In this document: in pieces, positions 43,557 through 52,099 of the stretch
Numbering within the stretch: position 1 is the first letter of the stretch
Layout: every line of letters starts with the position of its first letter
Origin: JANLYC01 sp963750495
Lineage (GTDB): Bacteria; Actinomycetota; Actinomycetes; Propionibacteriales; Nocardioidaceae
Length of the DNA: 64,000 nt
NCBI GenBank assembly: GCA_963750495.1
Contig: CAVVQV010000006.1
Location: 310,001-374,000 of the forward strand
Direction of reading: 5' to 3'
Notes under the pieces: model-generated
What the model saw: the letters and a program-made list of their open reading frames with translations, nothing else
Told to the model about the DNA's origin: nothing
Database searches by the model: none
Program-made: the position numbers and the translations under genes

Positions 43557-44333
43557 TCACCTCGGGGCGTAGCCGGCTGGTCCCATCGGCCGATGATGCC
43601 CCGGATGACCAGGCTGCTGGTGCCGCCGGCCGGAGCCGACGGCCAGTGCCCCGAGCGCCAGCCCGACCGCGACGACCAGAAATCCTGCGCCCGTCACACC
43701 CGAGGCCAGCATCCCGCGGTCTCCCTGCGCCATCTGGTCGCCCGCGTCGATGATCGTGCTCGACACGTACAGGCCCACCAGCACCAGGACGACGCCGGCA
43801 CCGGTGGTCGCGAAGCCGCCGAGCTCGAGACCACCGGCGACGCTGCCCGTGTTGACCGCGCGGGCGACCCACAGGGCGATCGCGCCCACGACCACCAGGC
43901 TGGCCGCGACCAGCAGGGCGGTGTCGATCCGGTCGCTGGAGGTGGCGTGGTCGTTCGTGACGGTGATCCCGTCGGAGAAGTCAGCAAAAATGCCTCGCCG
44001 CGCAGTGAAGGCCCAGACGGCGTACACGAGGGAGAGCAGGGCGCCGACTCCGAGCCCGGCCACCGTGGCGAAGGTCCCACGCTCCTGCAACAGGGCAGAC
44101 GGGCCGAACGGCGAGCCGGCGTGACCTCCATGACCGGAGCCGTGGCCTCGGCCGAAGGGGGGAGCCTGGCCGTAACCGGGTGGTGGGCCGGAAGGACCCG
44201 ACGGACCTGGTTGCGTTGACGGTGGAGGCTGTGGTGGCCGGCCACGCGGGAGGATGTCGACGGGCAGGCCGCACCGGGCGCAGGCGGTGATCCCGGGCTG
44301 GTTCTGTAGTCCGCAGCGGGGACACTGCAACAC
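43557..44333 (-). CDS. Zinc-ribbon membrane protein, unknown function
   Basis: The 258-residue protein begins with a CxxC...CxxC ribbon (QCPRCGLQNQPGITACARCG, Cys4/7 and Cys18/21). A Pro/Gly/His-rich linker (30-80) with a short GHGSGHGGHAG stretch precedes four helices at about 90-112, 140-162, 170-195 and 210-232. The short C-terminus is again His/Pro-rich. Zinc-ribbon plus four-helix proteins of this type are common in actinobacteria and uncharacterised. GGAGG precedes the GTG start. No operon partner is evident; the AAA ATPase upstream ends 73 bp before it. Confidence 0.75.
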   Translation of the reverse strand: MLQCPRCGLQNQPGITACARCGLPVDILPRGRPPQPPPSTQPGPSGPSGPPPGYGQAPPFGRGHGSGHGGHAGSPFGPSALLQERGTFATVAGLGVGALLSLVYAVWAFTARRGIFADFSDGITVTNDHATSSDRIDTALLVAASLVVVGAIALWVARAVNTGSVAGGLELGGFATTGAGVVLVLVGLYVSSTIIDAGDQMAQGDRGMLASGVTGAGFLVVAVGLALGALAVGSGRRHQQPGHPGHHRPMGPAGYAPR

Positions 44334-44405
44334 CGGCTTCCTCCATCTTCGGGTCGTCGGAACGAGGAGGCGAGCGTATCCAATGGGCGGTTCGGACCTG
44401 GCCGG

Positions 44406-45599
44406 TCAGTCGCGCTGAGACCGCAGGAACTGACCGAAGTGCGGGACCGTGAAGCGCACGACCCCGCGTTCCTCGGCAAAGACCAGACCCTTCTTGATCA
44501 GGCCGTCCCGCGCCGGCGACATCGACGACGGCTTGCGGCCGAGGTTGCCTGCCACGTCCGCGGTCGGCACGGGGCCGTCCGCGGAGTCGACCCCCAGGTC
44601 TGCCATGGCGCGCATGTAGTCACGCTCGGCCGGGGTGGCCCGGTCGAAACGGGCCCCGAAGAAGCCGATGGCGAGCTCGGCCTCGGCCAGCGGCGCTGCT
44701 TCCTTGACGTCGGTGGTTGTGATGGGCGATGCGGGGGCGCAGTCCCAGGTGACCTTGCCGTAGGCCTGCACGAAGTAGGGGTAGCCGTCGGTGAGGCGGT
44801 ACAGCTCGGCCAGCGCGTCGTCGTCGTACCCGACGTCCTCGGTGGAGGCCGGGACCAGCAGGGCCCGGTCGGCGTCTGCCCGCGAGAGGCGGTCAACGGC
44901 CCGGTAGTGGAAGAGCCGTTCGGCGTAGGACTTGGAGGCGGCGAGAGCGACCGGCAGGTGGGGGAGCCCGGCCCCGACGACGACCAGTGGTGCACCTTGC
45001 TGACTGATCTCGTGACAGGCAGCGCACAACGCCGACAGCTCATCGGTGCTGATGTCCTGCATCTCGTCGATGCAGACGGCGACACCAACCCCGAGATCAC
45101 GCGCCAGCTCGGCCACGTCGCTGAACAGCTCGGTCAGGTCGAGCTCGAGGTCGCCCGAGTCAGCCCTGCCCTTCACCGCCGGCACGTCGAGCGGCGGGGT
45201 CCAGCGGTGTCCCTTCCGGCTGGCCATCCCGGTGGCCTGCGCGAACGCCTTCACCACACCGGTGACGGTGTCGACCCGCTCAGGGTCGCGGTGCCGGTAG
45301 CCGATGTCCCGCACGGCCGCGTGGACAGCCTGCGCGACCGGGATCCGGATGCTCTGGTCCGGCCGCGCCTCGAACTTCCCGGTGCCCCAGAAGCGCTGCA
45401 CGGCGAGGCTGCGCAGGGCGTTGAGCAGCACGGTCTTCCCGACGCCGCGCAGGCCCGACAGCACGAGTGAGCGCTCGGGTCGTCCGCTTGCCACCCGTTC
45501 GAGGGTGATCTCGAACTGCTTGAGCTCACGGTCACGCCCGGCCAGCTCGGGGGGGCGCTGCCCGGCGCCGGGAGCGTAGGGGTTCCGGATCGGGTCCAC
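44406..45599 (-). CDS. AAA-family ATPase with C-terminal winged helix (Cdc6/ORC-like)
   Basis: 397 residues. Walker A is LSGLRGVGKTVLL (about 48-60), Walker B VAVCIDEMQD (about 173-182), with sensor-1-like VVVGAGLPHLP (about 204). Residues 320-395 look like a winged helix (DVAGNLGRKPSSMSPARDGLIKKGLVF). The N-terminus RNPYAPGAGQRPPELAGRDREL is shared with archaeal-style ATPases of the ORC/Cdc6/STAND type. The role is unknown. The GTG start lies 6 nt after a TACAGT box, so the mRNA is probably leaderless. Confidence 0.85.
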   Translation of the reverse strand: MDPIRNPYAPGAGQRPPELAGRDRELKQFEITLERVASGRPERSLVLSGLRGVGKTVLLNALRSLAVQRFWGTGKFEARPDQSIRIPVAQAVHAAVRDIGYRHRDPERVDTVTGVVKAFAQATGMASRKGHRWTPPLDVPAVKGRADSGDLELDLTELFSDVAELARDLGVGVAVCIDEMQDISTDELSALCAACHEISQQGAPLVVVGAGLPHLPVALAASKSYAERLFHYRAVDRLSRADADRALLVPASTEDVGYDDDALAELYRLTDGYPYFVQAYGKVTWDCAPASPITTTDVKEAAPLAEAELAIGFFGARFDRATPAERDYMRAMADLGVDSADGPVPTADVAGNLGRKPSSMSPARDGLIKKGLVFAEERGVVRFTVPHFGQFLRSQRD

Positions 45600-45605
45600 G
45601 CTACG

Positions 45606-45611
45606 ACTGTA
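45606..45611 (-). promoter_or_regulatory. -10 box for leaderless AAA ATPase mRNA
   Basis: TACAGT on the minus strand, 6 nt before the GTG start codon. Confidence 0.5.
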
Positions 45612-45667
45612 TGGCCGTCTCTAGTGTTTTCCGTAGATTGGCGTATGGACGGCTAGTGCGTGTCGCG

Positions 45668-46030
45668 TCAGCCCCCACGACGGCCGTGCACCGTGCTCGT
45701 GGTGTACATCACGGCGAGCACCGCGCCGGCCGGCCAGGCGCCGTACGCCACCACTCCCGAGACGGCGAGCCCGAACAGTGCGACCTCGACAACCAGTCGC
45801 GCCGGATCGCGCAGCCGGTGGGCTGCCCGCGGGCCGACGAACGAACCCCAGACAGCTGCGGCCAGCAGCGGCAGGGCGACTGCCAGGCCGGTTCCGATGA
45901 GCCCGCCGCCGGCAAGCTGCCATCCCACGTAGCCAAGCGCGCCGAGAAGTCCCAGCTCGCTGACGAAGCGCACGATGGCCAGCGCACCGACGGCCGGCAG
46001 CTGTGGCGCTGACCCCGCAGGGTCAGCCAT
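45668..46030 (-). CDS. DUF2568 (YrdB-like) membrane protein
   Basis: 120 residues with four helices. The family signature AVWGSFVGPRAAHRLRDPARLVVEVALFGLA is clear. The start ATG overlaps the stop of the rhodanese gene (TGATG), so the two are translationally coupled. YrdB/DUF2568 function is unknown. The C-terminus is short and basic. Confidence 0.82.
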   Translation of the reverse strand: MADPAGSAPQLPAVGALAIVRFVSELGLLGALGYVGWQLAGGGLIGTGLAVALPLLAAAVWGSFVGPRAAHRLRDPARLVVEVALFGLAVSGVVAYGAWPAGAVLAVMYTTSTVHGRRGG

Positions 46031-46371
46031 CAGAACACCTGGGGCGGCGCCGAACCGTCGGCGACCATCGGGCGGTGTGAGCGCGCCCAGGCGACCATGC
46101 CGCCGGCGAGGTTGACTGCGTCGAGGCCGTGCGCATTCAGAAATGCCGTCGCCTGCGCCGACCTGGCGCCACTTCGGCAGACCACGAGCACCTGACTCTC
46201 GGTGGGCAGCTCGCCCATCCGGTTCGGTACCTGCATCAGCGGGATGTGCTGTGCCCCGCCGATGTGACCGGCCGCCCACTCCGCGTCCTCGCGTACGTCG
46301 AGGACGGTCAACGCGGCCGGGAGCTCGGCGGGAACACCGGAGACGTCGACTTCGGGGATCTGCTGGGACAT
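46030..46371 (-). CDS. Single-domain rhodanese
   Basis: 113 residues. The sulfur-carrying active-site loop is VVCRSGARSAQA (Cys65), and the N-terminal LDVREDAEWAAGHIGGAQHIPL is typical. It transfers sulfane sulfur or reduces persulfides in the cytoplasm. CAGGCT lies 6 nt before the ATG, a weak leaderless -10. It is divergent from the DUF4037 gene, whose leader encodes a Cys-rich peptide, which places two sulfur-linked features back to back. Confidence 0.93.
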   Translation of the reverse strand: MSQQIPEVDVSGVPAELPAALTVLDVREDAEWAAGHIGGAQHIPLMQVPNRMGELPTESQVLVVCRSGARSAQATAFLNAHGLDAVNLAGGMVAWARSHRPMVADGSAPPQVF

Positions 46372-46404
46372 GAGTCCAGCCTGACATGCCGGCTCGAGGG
46401 CCCC

Positions 46405-46410
46405 TAGCCT
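46405..46410 (+). promoter_or_regulatory. -10 box for the Cys-rich leader peptide mRNA
   Basis: TAGCCT, 6 nt before GTG 46417. It is flanked by GGCCC and GGGCC, a small inverted repeat centred on the box, which might be an operator. Confidence 0.5.
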
Positions 46411-46416
46411 GGGCCG

Positions 46417-46470
46417 GTGATGTGCAGCTGTGCCGTCCGGTGGGTCGGCTGTTGCTCCAGGCCCAGGTGA
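46417..46470 (+). CDS. Cys-rich leader peptide (candidate cysteine attenuator)
   Basis: A 17-codon frame starting GTG-ATG directly after a -10 box, so it would be read from a leaderless mRNA. After the GTG it reads MCSCAVRWVGCCSRPR, with four Cys codons (two adjacent). The stop TGA shares its A with the AGGAGG ribosome binding site of the DUF4037 gene. Short leaderless Cys-rich frames in mycobacteria are known to sense cysteine by coupling to the next gene. Assignment here is by analogy. Confidence 0.5.
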   Translation: MMCSCAVRWVGCCSRPR

Positions 46471-46483
46471 GGAGGCCGCCCTC

Positions 46484-47503
46484 GTGTCGACGTTCGTTCC
46501 CGGCCTCGAGCTGAGCCGGCAGCTGTACGCCGAGGCCGTCCGCCCGATCCTGGACGAAGGCTTTCCCGGCCTGCCGCACGGTGCGGCCCTGCTCGGTCGC
46601 GGGTCCGAGGTCTTGGGATTCGACGACGAGGTGTCGACCGACCATGACTGGAAGGCGCGCGTTCTGCTCTTCCTGCGCGCGGATGACCAGGCTCGCCATG
46701 GTGAGGCCGTCCGCGACAGGTTACGGCGAGAGCTGCCGCCGCGGTTTCGTGATCATCCGGTCGAGCACGAGCTCCACACGGTCCGTGACTACTTCATGGA
46801 GCGGCTGGGCGTCGACGTCCACGGCGAGCTCGAGGCGCGCGACTGGCTCACCTTCCCGGAGCAGGGTCTCCGGATGTTCACCGCGGGCGCTGTCCATCAC
46901 GACGAGGTCGGCCTCCAGTCCGTCCGCAACCGCCTCGCCTACTACCCGCGCGATGTCTGGCTCTATCTGCTGGTGGCCGGCTGGTGGCGCGTCCATCCGG
47001 AGGTCAACCTGGTGGGCAGGACCGGCGCTGTGGGGGATGAGCTGGGTTCGGCGCTGATCGGATCGCGGCTGGTGACGGACCTGATGCGGCTCTGCTTCCT
47101 GATGGAACGACAGTACGCGCCGTACTCGAAGTGGTTCGGCACGGCGTTCTCCCGGTTGGAGTGCGGCCCTGAGCTGTCACCGATCCTGTGGGACGTGCTT
47201 CGGGCCGAGACCTGGCAGCAACGCGAGCTCGCCTTGATGGTCGCGTACGAGAAGCTGGTGGAAATGCACAACACACTGCAGCTCACGCAGCCGGTCTCCA
47301 CCGAGGTCGCGCAACTGTGGGACCGGCCGTTCAAGGTCGTCTGGGCAGACGTCCCGGGCCTGCTGACGGCCCAGATCCAGGATCCGGCCGTCTCGAGCAT
47401 CGCCGAAAGGTGGCCCGTCGGTCCCGTCGACCAGTTCCGGGACCTGCTCTGGCCGGCCCGGAACCGCGCGCTGCTGCTCCGGCTCTTCGACCAGGAAAGG
47501 TGA
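46484..47503 (+). CDS. DUF4037 nucleotidyltransferase-like protein
   Basis: 339 residues from a GTG with an excellent AGGAGG at 8 nt. The N-terminal half has a nucleotidyltransferase-type motif, LLGRGSEVLGFDDEVSTDHDW (about 38-58), with the two acidic residues expected to bind metal. The DUF4037 C-terminal part follows with LVGRTGAVGDELGSALIGSRLVTDLMRLCFLMERQYAPYSKW. The substrate is unknown. Translation is likely coupled to the Cys-rich leader peptide just upstream, hinting at control by cysteine supply. Confidence 0.85.
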   Translation: MSTFVPGLELSRQLYAEAVRPILDEGFPGLPHGAALLGRGSEVLGFDDEVSTDHDWKARVLLFLRADDQARHGEAVRDRLRRELPPRFRDHPVEHELHTVRDYFMERLGVDVHGELEARDWLTFPEQGLRMFTAGAVHHDEVGLQSVRNRLAYYPRDVWLYLLVAGWWRVHPEVNLVGRTGAVGDELGSALIGSRLVTDLMRLCFLMERQYAPYSKWFGTAFSRLECGPELSPILWDVLRAETWQQRELALMVAYEKLVEMHNTLQLTQPVSTEVAQLWDRPFKVVWADVPGLLTAQIQDPAVSSIAERWPVGPVDQFRDLLWPARNRALLLRLFDQER

Positions 47504-47539
47504 GTAGTCCGGCCGCTGAGATCGGCGGATCGCTGAGAG

Positions 47540-48511
47540 TCAGCGCTGCGTCTGGTAGATGCGGCGAACGACGTCCTCGATGTCGGGCTCCTCGATCGAC
47601 AGGTCACGCACCGCGGCACGAGCGGCCACCCCGGCAAGCACCTCGGCGGCCGTCGTGTGGCCCGCGTCGAAGGCCAGTCGCTGACGCAGGCCGTCGGCCT
47701 CGCTGCTCACGTGCGTGGTGTGGGCGACGTCGACGAGGTCGGCCGTCGGCTCGACCAGATCGACGACGAGCAGCCGTTGGGCGCCTACGGTCCCAGCCAG
47801 CCCAGGCAGCGTCCCGTCGTACACGAGACGGCCGTGGTCGACGACGAGCACGCGGTCGCACAACCGCTCGATGTCGCCCATGTCATGGGTCGTGAGCAGC
47901 AGGGTCGTGCCGTGCTCGGCTCGCTCCCGGATCAGGAACTCGCGCAGCCTCGCCTTGGAGAGCACGTCGAGGCCGATGGTCGGCTCGTCGAGGATCAGCA
48001 GCTGCGGCGCGTGCAGCAACGCGGCGGCGATCTCCGCGCGCATCCGTTGGCCGAGGGACAGCTGCCGCACTGGGGTGTCCAGCGTCTCCGCCATCTCGAG
48101 CTGGTCGACGAGCTCACGGCTCCGGTGCTGGGCGTAGGCCGGTTCGAGCTGGTGGATCGCCGCGAGGATCGTGAAGGACTCGTGCAGCGGGAGATCCCAC
48201 CACAGCTGGGAGCGCTGACCGAACACGACACCGATGCGGCGGGCCAGATCGCGGCGCTGGCCCACGGGGTCGAGCCCGCAGGTCCGCACCGAGCCTGCCG
48301 TCGGCACCAGGATGCCGCTCAACATCTTGATCGTCGTGGACTTGCCGGCCCCGTTCGCGCCGATGTACCCGATGGACTCGCCCGGTTGCACACTCCACGT
48401 CATGTCGTCGACGGCTCTGAGGGTGTGCCGGGCACGCCGACGGCCGTCTCGCTTGCGTCGCACCACGAACTCGCGGGTCAACGACGAGAGCTCGATGATC
48501 GGAGCGGTCAT
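47540..48511 (-). CDS. ABC transporter ATP-binding protein (ABC-2 exporter)
   Basis: 323 residues. Walker A GANGAGKST (about 52), signature LSLGQRMRAEIAAALL (about 154), Walker B LLILDEPT (about 176) and H-loop LLTTHD (about 208) are complete. The extra C-terminal 90 residues (HTTHVSSEADGLRQRLAFDAG) are a regulatory tail seen in DrrA/NatA-type exporters. It is coupled by ATGA to the permease gene before it. With the two permeases it should form an export complex of unknown substrate. Confidence 0.93.
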   Translation of the reverse strand: MTAPIIELSSLTREFVVRRKRDGRRRARHTLRAVDDMTWSVQPGESIGYIGANGAGKSTTIKMLSGILVPTAGSVRTCGLDPVGQRRDLARRIGVVFGQRSQLWWDLPLHESFTILAAIHQLEPAYAQHRSRELVDQLEMAETLDTPVRQLSLGQRMRAEIAAALLHAPQLLILDEPTIGLDVLSKARLREFLIRERAEHGTTLLLTTHDMGDIERLCDRVLVVDHGRLVYDGTLPGLAGTVGAQRLLVVDLVEPTADLVDVAHTTHVSSEADGLRQRLAFDAGHTTAAEVLAGVAARAAVRDLSIEEPDIEDVVRRIYQTQR

Positions 48512-49359
48512 CCGCCACCTCCTTGGTAGTGCCGGCTGCCCCACCGCCAGAGCAGAAGTGCGATGCCCCAGGTCCACACGGCCGCGACGGGGGTGAGCCA
48601 GGCCAGCCAGACCGGAAGGCCACCCGGGCCGGGCAGACCGAGGATCGCGAGCGTCGGCAGGTATGCCGTGAAGACCACCGGGACGAGGTACCCGAACAAC
48701 AGCTTCAGCGGCCCGGGGAAGATCGACGCCGGCTGAGATGCGGCGTAGGAACCGCCGTAGGTGAACGTGTTGGTCAGCTCGGCGCCGTTGATGAGGAAGA
48801 ACTGCAGGCTGGCCGCGCAGACGAACAGCGCTGCGAAGATCGCTGCCCCGAACACGACCGCGATGAGCAGCAGCGCGAAGACCCGCGGACCGAAGTCGAT
48901 GGGGTTCCACGCCAGTCCGAAGACGAGGGTGACGACGGCGACGCTCATCCGGGCGAGACGACGTAGCGAGAACTCGCTCGTCATGAGCTGGGCCAGCACG
49001 GGTTGTGGTCGCAGGAAGAAGGCGTCGACCGTGCCGGCGCGCACGTACGTCGGCAGGGTGTCGAGGTGGCCCACCAGCAGGTCTGCGATCGACCAGGCCA
49101 GGTTCGACAGCCCGAACAGCAGCAGGATGTTGTGGAACGTCATGCCGCCCAGCACCCCGACGTTGTGAAAGATGACGAAGACCTCGCCGAACTCGGTCAG
49201 CCCGACGAGCAGCGATCCGAAGAAGTCGAGCGCGAAGGAGGCCGGATACGACCGCTGGGCACGGATACGCGAGGCGACGACGGCGCGGTAGGGCCGCGTC
49301 CAGCCGCCATACCGGGTCCGCTGCCGCCCACCCGCGGTCATCGTGACGGGGTCAGCCAC
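48508..49359 (-). CDS. ABC-2 family permease 2 (DUF990-like)
   Basis: 283 residues with six helices, for example FHNILLLFGLSNLAWSIADLLVG and VFALLLIAVVFGAAIFAALFVC. The amphipathic segment PTYVRAGTVDAFFLRPQPVLAQLM is typical of the DUF990 ABC-2 permease type. The GTG start overlaps the other permease by 8 nt; an ATG seven codons in is an alternative. Its stop overlaps the ATPase start (ATGA), so the three genes form one operon. Confidence 0.88.
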   Translation of the reverse strand: MADPVTMTAGGRQRTRYGGWTRPYRAVVASRIRAQRSYPASFALDFFGSLLVGLTEFGEVFVIFHNVGVLGGMTFHNILLLFGLSNLAWSIADLLVGHLDTLPTYVRAGTVDAFFLRPQPVLAQLMTSEFSLRRLARMSVAVVTLVFGLAWNPIDFGPRVFALLLIAVVFGAAIFAALFVCAASLQFFLINGAELTNTFTYGGSYAASQPASIFPGPLKLLFGYLVPVVFTAYLPTLAILGLPGPGGLPVWLAWLTPVAAVWTWGIALLLWRWGSRHYQGGGG

Positions 49360-50158
49360 CCTGGACCACCAGCTTGTTCCGTCCGGCGGAGGTGAGGGCG
49401 CGACCGACCAGGCAGGTGACGACGAGCCAGCACAGCTGCATGCCGACCTGTTGCGCGGCCTCGACGCCCACCACCCGCCCGGTGATGACGTTGATCGGCA
49501 CCTGCAGGATCGAGGGGAAGGGCGTCGCGTAAGCCAGCGTGTGCAGCCAGCCGGGGAACAGCCCGACTGGCACGTACAGGCCGGCCAGGAACGTGGAGGT
49601 CACCATGTACAGCGAACGGACACCGCGGGTGTCGAGCAGCCAGAAACCCACGATGTTGACCGCGTACCGGCAATAGAACGAGATGGCGACACCGACCACG
49701 ATGCTGATGGCCCCGAGGACGTACGGCACCGCGGTCGACGGCATCACCAGGCCAACGGTCAGCGCACCGATGAGAACGCTGGGCAGCCCACGCGGGATCA
49801 GGGTGTACGCCGCGCGACCCAGGTCCTCGGCCAGGTGCCAGGTCTGTACGTCGACCGGGCGCGTGAAGTCGACCGCCACGTCACCGGTCCGGATCCGGTC
49901 GCCGATCTCGGCAACCCCGTTGAGCTGGATCGCGCCGAGCAGGCCCTGGCTCAGCCAGACGTAGGCGCTGATCGAGCCGGTCGTGTAGCCGGCCAGCTCG
50001 CCGCCGGAGCTGTCCACGGCGGCGAAGAGGATGGCCGTGCGGATGAAGCCGAACACGATGTTGGTGGCCAGGCCGGCGAACATCGCCAGGCGGTAGGCGG
50101 TCTGACGGCGGAACCCGGCGACGTACAGCCGCCCGTAGGTCTGCAGGTCCGCACGCAC
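49352..50158 (-). CDS. ABC-2 family permease 1 (DUF990-like)
   Basis: 268 residues with six helices. It shares the shape and the segment DRIRTGDVAVDFTRPVDVQTW with its downstream partner, consistent with a heterodimeric membrane domain. GTG start reading VRADLQTYGRLYVAGFRRQ. First gene of the exporter operon. No obvious promoter or ribosome binding site was resolved. Confidence 0.88.
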   Translation of the reverse strand: MRADLQTYGRLYVAGFRRQTAYRLAMFAGLATNIVFGFIRTAILFAAVDSSGGELAGYTTGSISAYVWLSQGLLGAIQLNGVAEIGDRIRTGDVAVDFTRPVDVQTWHLAEDLGRAAYTLIPRGLPSVLIGALTVGLVMPSTAVPYVLGAISIVVGVAISFYCRYAVNIVGFWLLDTRGVRSLYMVTSTFLAGLYVPVGLFPGWLHTLAYATPFPSILQVPINVITGRVVGVEAAQQVGMQLCWLVVTCLVGRALTSAGRNKLVVQGG

Positions 50159-50250
50159 AATCGCAAGAACTTAGCCTCCGTGGCGCCACACGGCAAGGCG
50201 ATATGGGCTGCCTGGCGCCAATGGACGGATGGTCCAATGGCTGCGTGCTG

Positions 50251-51114
50251 ATGTCCGATGGAATCGACGTGACCCGGGGGCTGGACTGGGCAGCCGAGGT
50301 CATCGGCCCAATCGAGGCCGTGCAGGAGCTCACGGGCGGACAGACATCGACCATGCTCGGGCTGACCCCCGAGACCGGTGACCGCGTGGTCCTCAGGCTG
50401 ATGACCCGCGAGCCGTGGCGCACCCACGGAGCTGGGCTCACAGCACGAGAGAGCAAGATCCAGCACCTTCTCACGGCGACGTCAGTTCCGGCACCCCGAT
50501 CGTTGGCGCTCGACGAAGACGGCCGGCACTGCGGTCATCCTGCCCATCTGATGACCTTCCTCCCGGGCCGACTCGAGACCGGCCGTACCGATGCAGTCTC
50601 ATGGGATCGGCTGGCCGAGCTGCTCACCACCATCCACGAGGTCCGACCAACCGTTGCCGTCCGCACCTACCAGTCCTGGGCCTGGGAGGCGAAGTTCACG
50701 GTGCCGAGCTGGGCTTCGGACCGGCAGCTCTGGGAGGACGCGTTCGCTCTCCTCCGTACGGAGCCGCCTCCCTACGAACCCTGCTTCATCCACCGTGACT
50801 TCGCGCCCCGCAACGTCCTCTGGTCCGACGGTCGCGTCAGCGGTGTCGTCGACTGGGTCGAGACCTCACTCGGCCCCGCGTGGCTTGATGTCGCGCACTG
50901 CTGCACCAACATCGCGATCAGCAACGGCGGCGAGTTCGCTCCCGCCTTCGCGGATGCCTATGCCGAGCGCACGGGGAGGGAGCCGCAGCCGTTCTTCGAC
51001 GTGATGGACGTGGTCGGGTTCCTGCCTCCGCCGGGCGTGCAGGGTTTCACCGATCCCGAGGCACGAAAGCGGCTGGAGGCCCGGCTCGAATCGGTCATGG
51101 AACGCCTGCCCTGA
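50251..51114 (+). CDS. Aminoglycoside phosphotransferase (APH)-family kinase
   Basis: About 287 residues with the APH/choline-kinase fold. The catalytic loop is CFIHRDFAPRNVLW and the metal-binding loop GVVDWVETSLGPAWLDVAH. The N-lobe has GGQTSTMLGL and VVLRLMTREPWR. Starts at 50203, 50221, 50245 and here are possible; none has a strong ribosome binding site. Such proteins phosphorylate small hydroxyl compounds. The name does not imply antibiotic resistance, and the substrate is unknown. Confidence 0.82.
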   Translation: MSDGIDVTRGLDWAAEVIGPIEAVQELTGGQTSTMLGLTPETGDRVVLRLMTREPWRTHGAGLTARESKIQHLLTATSVPAPRSLALDEDGRHCGHPAHLMTFLPGRLETGRTDAVSWDRLAELLTTIHEVRPTVAVRTYQSWAWEAKFTVPSWASDRQLWEDAFALLRTEPPPYEPCFIHRDFAPRNVLWSDGRVSGVVDWVETSLGPAWLDVAHCCTNIAISNGGEFAPAFADAYAERTGREPQPFFDVMDVVGFLPPPGVQGFTDPEARKRLEARLESVMERLP

Positions 51115-51160
51115 CGGAGGCGAACGTGACGTAATGACCCGTGCTCGAGTGCGGGGGCCG

Positions 51161-52021
51161 CTACTTGAGCAGGCGCGAGAGCCGTCGGTCGGCCAGCGGC
51201 TTGCCGCCGGTCTGGCAGGTCGGGCAGTACTGCAGCGAGGAGTCCGCGAACGACACCTCGCGGACGGTGTCTCCGCAGACGGGGCAGGGCTGGCCGGTCC
51301 GGCCGTGCACCCGCAGGCCGGACTTCTTCTCCTTCTTCAGCTCGGTCGCCGCCAAGCCGTCCGACCGGGCGATCGCGTCGCTCAGGGTGACGCCGATCGC
51401 GTCGTACAGGATCACCTGGTCGTCCGGTGGCATCGCCGCGGGCTTGAACGGTGACATCCTCGCGACGTGCAGGATCTCGTCGGAGTACGCGTTGCCGATG
51501 CCGGCGATGATCGACTGGTCACGCAGCACACCCTTGATCTGCGCCCGGCCGGCCTTGGCGAGGATGTCGGCGAGCACCTCGGCAGTGAACTCGTCGGCGA
51601 GCGGGTCGGGGCCGAGCCGGGCGATCCCGGGCACGTCGCTCGGTCGCCGGACGACGTAGATCGCCAACGCCTTCTTGGTGCCGGCCTCGGTGAAGTCGAT
51701 GCCCGCGCCGTTGTCGAGGACGAGGCGAGCCGCGAGCGGGCTCTTGCCGGGCCGGGCTGGGGTGGCCGGCACCTCGTCACGCCAACGGGCCCAGCCGGCT
51801 CGGGCCAGATGGACGATCAGGTGGAGCTCGTCGACAGCGATGTCGAGGAACTTGCCCTGACGGCCCACTCCGGACACGAAAAGGCCGGACAGGGCGCTGG
51901 CGGGTGGATCGTATGTCTTCAATGCGGAGAATGCTGCAATATCGAGTCTCGCCACCGCGCGCCCGTCGAGCCGCCTGGCCAGATCGTGGGCCAGCGCTTG
52001 CACCTCGGGTAGCTCAGGCAT
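51161..52021 (-). CDS. Formamidopyrimidine/endonuclease VIII-type DNA glycosylase
   Basis: 286 residues. The mature N-terminus PELPEV supplies the catalytic Pro and Glu of the Fpg/Nei family. The H2TH region is seen at IKGVLRDQSIIAGIGNAYSDEILH, and the C-terminal zinc finger has four cysteines (CPVCGDTVREVSFADSSLQYCPTC). It excises oxidised bases and cuts the strand. Which of Fpg or Nei it is cannot be decided from motifs alone. Confidence 0.92.
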   Translation of the reverse strand: MPELPEVQALAHDLARRLDGRAVARLDIAAFSALKTYDPPASALSGLFVSGVGRQGKFLDIAVDELHLIVHLARAGWARWRDEVPATPARPGKSPLAARLVLDNGAGIDFTEAGTKKALAIYVVRRPSDVPGIARLGPDPLADEFTAEVLADILAKAGRAQIKGVLRDQSIIAGIGNAYSDEILHVARMSPFKPAAMPPDDQVILYDAIGVTLSDAIARSDGLAATELKKEKKSGLRVHGRTGQPCPVCGDTVREVSFADSSLQYCPTCQTGGKPLADRRLSRLLK

Positions 52022-52087
52022 CCCCCCATACTGTCAACTCGGAGGGAGAATCTCTGGTTTTGGTTGCCCGCCCCCTCGCCGAAGGGG

Positions 52088-52093
52088 CATAGT
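52088..52093 (+). promoter_or_regulatory. -10 box for leaderless small protein mRNA
   Basis: CATAGT, 6 nt before the ATG at 52100. Confidence 0.4.
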
Positions 52094-52099
52094 TGCGGG

